From Claveliimonas sp034178805 (lineage in GTDB: Bacteria > Bacillota > Clostridia > Lachnospirales > Lachnospiraceae): a stretch of 64,000 nucleotides of DNA. Location of the stretch: positions 1 to 64,000 of the forward strand of contig NZ_JBNPMZ010000004.1 in NCBI RefSeq assembly GCF_050314255.1, written 5' to 3'. Positions 60,527 through 64,000 of this stretch are shown one piece after another. Within the stretch, counting starts at the first letter, position 1, and each line of letters begins with the position of its first letter. The notes beneath the pieces are model-generated. The model was not told the origin of the DNA, searched no databases, and saw only the letters and a list, made by a program, of their open reading frames with translations. The translations under genes were made by a program, and so were the position numbers.

Positions 60527-61816
60527 TTGAAAACAACTACAATCAACAGAAGAATCCAGCCTCTTCGCGGTGAAGTTACGGTTCCGGGAGACAAATCCAT
60601 CTCTCACCGCTCCGTCATGTTTGGGTCCATTGCCCATGGTACAACGGAAATCACGAACTTTCTGAAAGGCGCCGACTGCCTTTCCACCATCTCCTGTTTC
60701 CGAAAACTTGGAATAGATATTGAAGAAACTCAGGACAGAATTCTGGTTCACGGCAGAGGCCTTTCGGGACTTTGCGCCCCTTCCCAGATTCTGGATACCG
60801 GAAACAGCGGAACCACTACCCGGCTGATCTCCGGAATACTGGCAGGACAGAATTTCTCTTCCGTACTGTCCGGTGACGCTTCCCTGAATTCACGTCCCAT
60901 GGGGCGAATCATTACCCCACTCAGGGAAATGGGAGCTTCTATTGCAAGTATAAATGACAACGACTGTGCACCACTTAAGATTGAACCCGGAAAGCTCCAT
61001 GGAATTCATTACCATTCCAAAGTAGCCTCCGCTCAGGTAAAATCCGCCATCCTGCTTGCCGGACTATACGCAGAGGGTGAGACGAAGGTTACGGAACCAA
61101 CACTGTCCAGAAATCACACAGAACTGATGCTTAAGGGCTTTGGGGCTGACATCTCATCAGGTGCAGACAATAACGGGGCAACCGCATCCATAAAACCCTG
61201 CCAGGAATTATACGGGCAGAAAATCCCTGTACCGGGAGACATCTCTTCTGCCGCTTATTTTATCGCAGCAGCCCTAATCGTACCGGGCTCGGAGCTGTTA
61301 ATTAAAAATGTCGGCACCAACCCTACCCGTGCCGGAATTCTGACCATCTGCAAAAATATGGGCGCCGATATCACTTTTATTAATGAAAAAACTGCCGGAG
61401 GCGAACCTACGGCAGATCTTCTGGTTAAATACAGTCATCTTCACGGGACCACAGTAGAAGGAGCGATCATCCCTACTCTCATAGATGAGATTCCAATCAT
61501 TGCTGTTCTCGCTGCATATGCCGAGGGAACCACCATCATCAAAGATGCTGCTGAATTAAAGGTCAAGGAAACCAACCGGATTGACACTGTAACAGAGAAT
61601 CTTCTGGCTATGGGCGGCCACATCACACCGACAGATGACGGTATGATCATCGAAGGAACAGAAAGCCTGACCGGTGCCCCGGTCAACAGCCATCTGGACC
61701 ACCGGATCGCTATGGCTTTTGCGATTGCAGGGCTTGCCGCCAGAGGAGAAACCACCATTCTGGACAGTCAGTGCGTGGATGTGTCCTATCCCGGTTTCTT
61801 CGATGTTTTGCACTAA
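60527..61816 (+). CDS. aroA: 3-phosphoshikimate 1-carboxyvinyltransferase (EPSP synthase)
   Basis: 429-residue enzyme joining PEP and shikimate-3-phosphate. LRGEVTVPGDKSISHRSVMFGSIA, LDTGNSGTTTRLISGIL, DASLNSRPMGRIITPL and VKETNRIDTVTENL are all present, with a closing CVDVSYPGFFDVL. It starts with TTG behind AAGGAG (7 bases). It ends convergently with the SpoIIE-type gene, sharing 4 bases. Confidence 0.95.
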   Translation: MKTTTINRRIQPLRGEVTVPGDKSISHRSVMFGSIAHGTTEITNFLKGADCLSTISCFRKLGIDIEETQDRILVHGRGLSGLCAPSQILDTGNSGTTTRLISGILAGQNFSSVLSGDASLNSRPMGRIITPLREMGASIASINDNDCAPLKIEPGKLHGIHYHSKVASAQVKSAILLAGLYAEGETKVTEPTLSRNHTELMLKGFGADISSGADNNGATASIKPCQELYGQKIPVPGDISSAAYFIAAALIVPGSELLIKNVGTNPTRAGILTICKNMGADITFINEKTAGGEPTADLLVKYSHLHGTTVEGAIIPTLIDEIPIIAVLAAYAEGTTIIKDAAELKVKETNRIDTVTENLLAMGGHITPTDDGMIIEGTESLTGAPVNSHLDHRIAMAFAIAGLAARGETTILDSQCVDVSYPGFFDVLH

Positions 61817-62985
61817 TAGTATTTTACACGCACTTTTTTCCCCATGTGCTCCGCACAGTCTTTTAACTGGTCCACCAGATTCATCCTGACACTCAAGTCA
61901 AAAGGAAGATTAGAATTCTGGTGGGCCGTATTCATTGCCTTTCCAACAAAAAGATTCAGATCTGTACACTCCTCTATAATCAGCCTTGCAAGTTTTGCGG
62001 CACCATTGTCAGCATCCAGTTCATCAAAAAATGCCTCGTCAAAATCATCATTTTCATAGCGTTTCAGAAGACTCAGCGCCTTACCGATTGTCAGAACACC
62101 TTCTGTTACCAGATCCATTCCATCAATGGTTGCCGTAGGCGGAACACTTGGATCCGCATAATTAACTGAAGTCACAATCTCTTTTTTCAGAACACGGGAC
62201 ACAATATTCGCACTGGTTCCACCGCAGACAACCTTCTTTCCTTCCTGCTTCATGAAGTCGCGGATAACACGTTCATCATCCTCTTTATTCGTCGGAGGTC
62301 CGGTGAAAATATTAACCGTTCTTCGTGAAATAACACGGACAACTGCAACCGTAGTATCATCTCCCGGCTTTTCCCCGTACAGTTCATAACAGGCCTGACT
62401 CAGCATAGCGGCAAGACGGGATGCCGACAAAGTCTCCTTTGTACACCGCAGCGTATAGTTTGCCATATCTTCCCATGTCCATCCGAAATTCAGAAGTTCA
62501 CCCACACCTGCATAGATCACGCCATCACTCATCAAAACAAAACAGTCATTCAACTGCACCTGAAACCGGTATTCCCGAATCTTTTTTCCCTCAATAATAC
62601 GCTCTTTATAAGGATAACGCACCAGCGCTTTATCTCTCACAAAGACGCAGTCCGGATTATCGAACTCTACCAGGTATGCTTCCCCATTATGAAAGATCTG
62701 TAAAATGCTGAAAGTCGCATAGGCTACTTCCCGCACCTTACACACCGGAAGAGTTTTGGCTACCGTCTCCACACAGGCTTCTATGGAAGCGCCTTCCAGA
62801 AACATGGTTCCGAGAATCTTTGATGTAAGTGTGGCGAGAATATTGGCCTTCACTCCACTTCCCATGCCATCTGCCAGAATCACAATATCCGAATCGGCAG
62901 TTTTCAGCACTTCAACCTTATCACCGCACAACTCCTCATGATGTTTATTCAGACTTTTCCAGGATATATCTACACTTACACTCAT
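61813..62985 (-). CDS. SpoIIE-family serine phosphatase
   Basis: 390 residues. The PP2C-like domain (about 1-225) has the metal-binding Asp motifs ILADGMGSGVKAN, LMSDGVIYAG and KPGDDTTVAVVRV. The remaining 165 residues (about 226-390), including FTGPPTNKEDDERVIRDFMKQEGKKVVCGG, form a separate unrecognised domain seen behind this phosphatase type in Clostridia. It probably dephosphorylates an anti-sigma-factor antagonist or similar target. The ATG at 62985 has GAGGA 9 bases upstream and overlaps the neighbour's stop region. No membrane helices, unlike SpoIIE itself. Confidence 0.85.
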   Translation of the reverse strand: MSVSVDISWKSLNKHHEELCGDKVEVLKTADSDIVILADGMGSGVKANILATLTSKILGTMFLEGASIEACVETVAKTLPVCKVREVAYATFSILQIFHNGEAYLVEFDNPDCVFVRDKALVRYPYKERIIEGKKIREYRFQVQLNDCFVLMSDGVIYAGVGELLNFGWTWEDMANYTLRCTKETLSASRLAAMLSQACYELYGEKPGDDTTVAVVRVISRRTVNIFTGPPTNKEDDERVIRDFMKQEGKKVVCGGTSANIVSRVLKKEIVTSVNYADPSVPPTATIDGMDLVTEGVLTIGKALSLLKRYENDDFDEAFFDELDADNGAAKLARLIIEECTDLNLFVGKAMNTAHQNSNLPFDLSVRMNLVDQLKDCAEHMGKKVRVKYY

Positions 62986-62986
62986 A

Positions 62987-64000
62987 CTATTCTTCCTCTT
63001 CAAACAGGATGGAGTCACGCAGTTTTGACAGAGTCACCTTTGTCTCTGCAGTGGTCTCGCCGAGAAGTCCCGCAATCTCCTGAGCTACCATCATCTGCTT
63101 ATCAATAACCTTCTGTGCCATCTCCACCGTCTCCATCTTCAAATTATAATGCTGTTCTTTCGCCTTTTCCTCTTTCGTTATATCCTGATAAGTAACCAGG
63201 ACAGATTCCAGACTGTCTATGTAAATAATGCTCTCCAGCACCGTCAGCTTCATGGATTCTACATTCATCTTTTTATGGATAATCGGCTCACCGGTAAGAA
63301 GTACTTCCTCAATATCTTTCTCATCCATAAATTCAAAAATATATCTCTCCAGTGCTTCTTCTCTTGACACACCCAATATCTCCTGAGCCTTTTTATTACA
63401 TTCTCTTATCCTCATGTCCTTATCCACGATGAGGATCATACTTGGGGTTACATCCATCACGATGTTAGACATAGACTCTGCCTGTGCCACTGCATAAGGC
63501 ATACACATGCCAATCTCAGCTTTCTTTTGAAACACTGCAGTTGCTTTTGCCCTACATGTCGGATATCCACAGGCACCGCAGTTCAGTTCATCTTTCTCCG
63601 TATATTTTCCCATCGCGTGCAGAATCTCCTGCATCTGCTTTTCATTCGGAACCGCATCCTGAACCCTGCGATCCCGAAACTCTTTGTGGAGTTCAATCCG
63701 GCTTCCATCAATACCCTGTGCTTCCTCCCGGTGGCTCACCTGATCCTCCACATTCATCTTCGCACGGATCAGAGACTGCTGCCATTTATCAGATGCCGGT
63801 CCCTTAATACATCCTCCCTCGCACACATTTACCTCGAAGAAACTGTGCTCAATCTCCCCTTTTTCCAGCTCCTCAAAAAGTTCCATACAGGACTTCAGAC
63901 CGTCAATATGTATTTTATAATAATTATCTTCAACAGAGCTTGCCTGTATCGACGTAATAATTCCTCCACTGATGGGATACAGCTGATTTACCCGGGGATC
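62987..64000 (-). CDS. [FeFe]-hydrogenase-like, FeS and PAS domain protein (5' end beyond window)
   Basis: At least 337 residues; the reading frame stays open to the right edge (codons run DPRVNQLYPISGG from base 64000), so the N-terminal part, including any true start, lies outside. The visible N-terminal stretch (YYKIHIDGLKSCMELFEELEKG, then VNVCEGGCIKGPAS) belongs to the C-terminal part of iron-only hydrogenases. A 4Fe-4S domain with NCGACGYPTCRAKA follows, then a PAS domain (about MILIVDKDMRIRECNKKAQEILGVSREEAL) and a helical tail. It likely senses redox or H2 and signals to the adjacent SpoIIE phosphatase; it is not expected to be a bulk H2 producer. Confidence 0.85.
   Translation of the reverse strand, partial: DPRVNQLYPISGGIITSIQASSVEDNYYKIHIDGLKSCMELFEELEKGEIEHSFFEVNVCEGGCIKGPASDKWQQSLIRAKMNVEDQVSHREEAQGIDGSRIELHKEFRDRRVQDAVPNEKQMQEILHAMGKYTEKDELNCGACGYPTCRAKATAVFQKKAEIGMCMPYAVAQAESMSNIVMDVTPSMILIVDKDMRIRECNKKAQEILGVSREEALERYIFEFMDEKDIEEVLLTGEPIIHKKMNVESMKLTVLESIIYIDSLESVLVTYQDITKEEKAKEQHYNLKMETVEMAQKVIDKQMMVAQEIAGLLGETTAETKVTLSKLRDSILFEEEE

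Overview
The window reads as the chromosome of a low-to-mid GC anaerobic Firmicute, most likely a gut Lachnospiraceae (the Blautia/Dorea/Mediterraneibacter type); the genus cannot be fixed from sequence reading alone. The reasons are strong AGGAGG ribosome sites with occasional GTG and TTG starts, a T-box on leuS, a cobalamin riboswitch, pyruvate phosphate dikinase, an anaerobic (cbi) B12 pathway, an EF-G-like paralogue, and a SpoIIE-type phosphatase beside an [FeFe]-hydrogenase-like PAS sensor. Nothing looks like a prophage, insertion sequence, rRNA, tRNA or CRISPR array.

Layout. 1-4.8 kb: ppdK, a small membrane-anchored protein, a YesL-like protein and a maltose-type O-acetyltransferase. 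4.8-12.3 kb: a minus-strand sugar locus of two MalF/MalG-type permeases, a lipoprotein binding protein, a Gfo/Idh/MocA oxidoreductase and a glycosidase with GH129-like catalytic spacing, divergent from an AraC-type regulator. 12.3-15.3 kb: two M18 aminopeptidase paralogues. 15.3-40.9 kb: a tightly packed minus-strand cobalamin cluster. In transcription order (right to left) it is cbiM-N-Q-O (cobalt uptake), cbiK, cbiD, cbiL, cbiF, cbiH, cbiET, cbiA, cobT, cobS, cobC, cbiB, cobD, cbiP, hemC, cobA-hemD, a Dpp/Nik-type ABC transporter, cobU, cbiC and a precorrin-2 dehydrogenase. A promoter and a cobalamin riboswitch sit upstream of cbiM. A cbiG-cbiJ fusion (41.3-43.0 kb) lies upstream with its own riboswitch-free promoter. 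43.2-44.9 kb: glnK-amtB. 45-49.6 kb: a symporter with an N-terminal ATPase-like domain, then leuS behind a Leu T-box. 49.7-52.4 kb: an Rpn-type nuclease, a small P-loop protein and an AEC transporter. 52.4-56.9 kb: an unknown membrane protein and the TrkH/TrkA potassium system. 57-59.2 kb: an EF-G-like GTPase. 59.4-61.8 kb: tyrA and aroA. 61.8-64 kb: a SpoIIE phosphatase and a 5'-truncated [FeFe]-hydrogenase-like/FeS/PAS protein that runs off the right edge.

How the genes work together: the B12 cluster with cbiG-cbiJ encodes almost all steps from porphobilinogen to cobalamin, including cobalt import, sirohydrochlorin cobaltochelation and nucleotide-loop assembly. No corrinoid adenosyltransferase, lower-base synthesis gene, or hemA/hemL/hemB is visible here. 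Many neighbours overlap by 4-13 bases, which suggests translational coupling. Other regulatory points that can be read directly are a terminator just after the glnK promoter, a terminator-like hairpin between glnK and amtB, direct repeats over the araC promoter, and an extra structured segment between the leuS T-box terminator and its start codon.

Limits: all calls rest on reading motifs and neighbours by eye; no database search or folding program was run. Start codons were chosen from ribosome sites, promoters and neighbouring stops, and often lie inside longer open frames.
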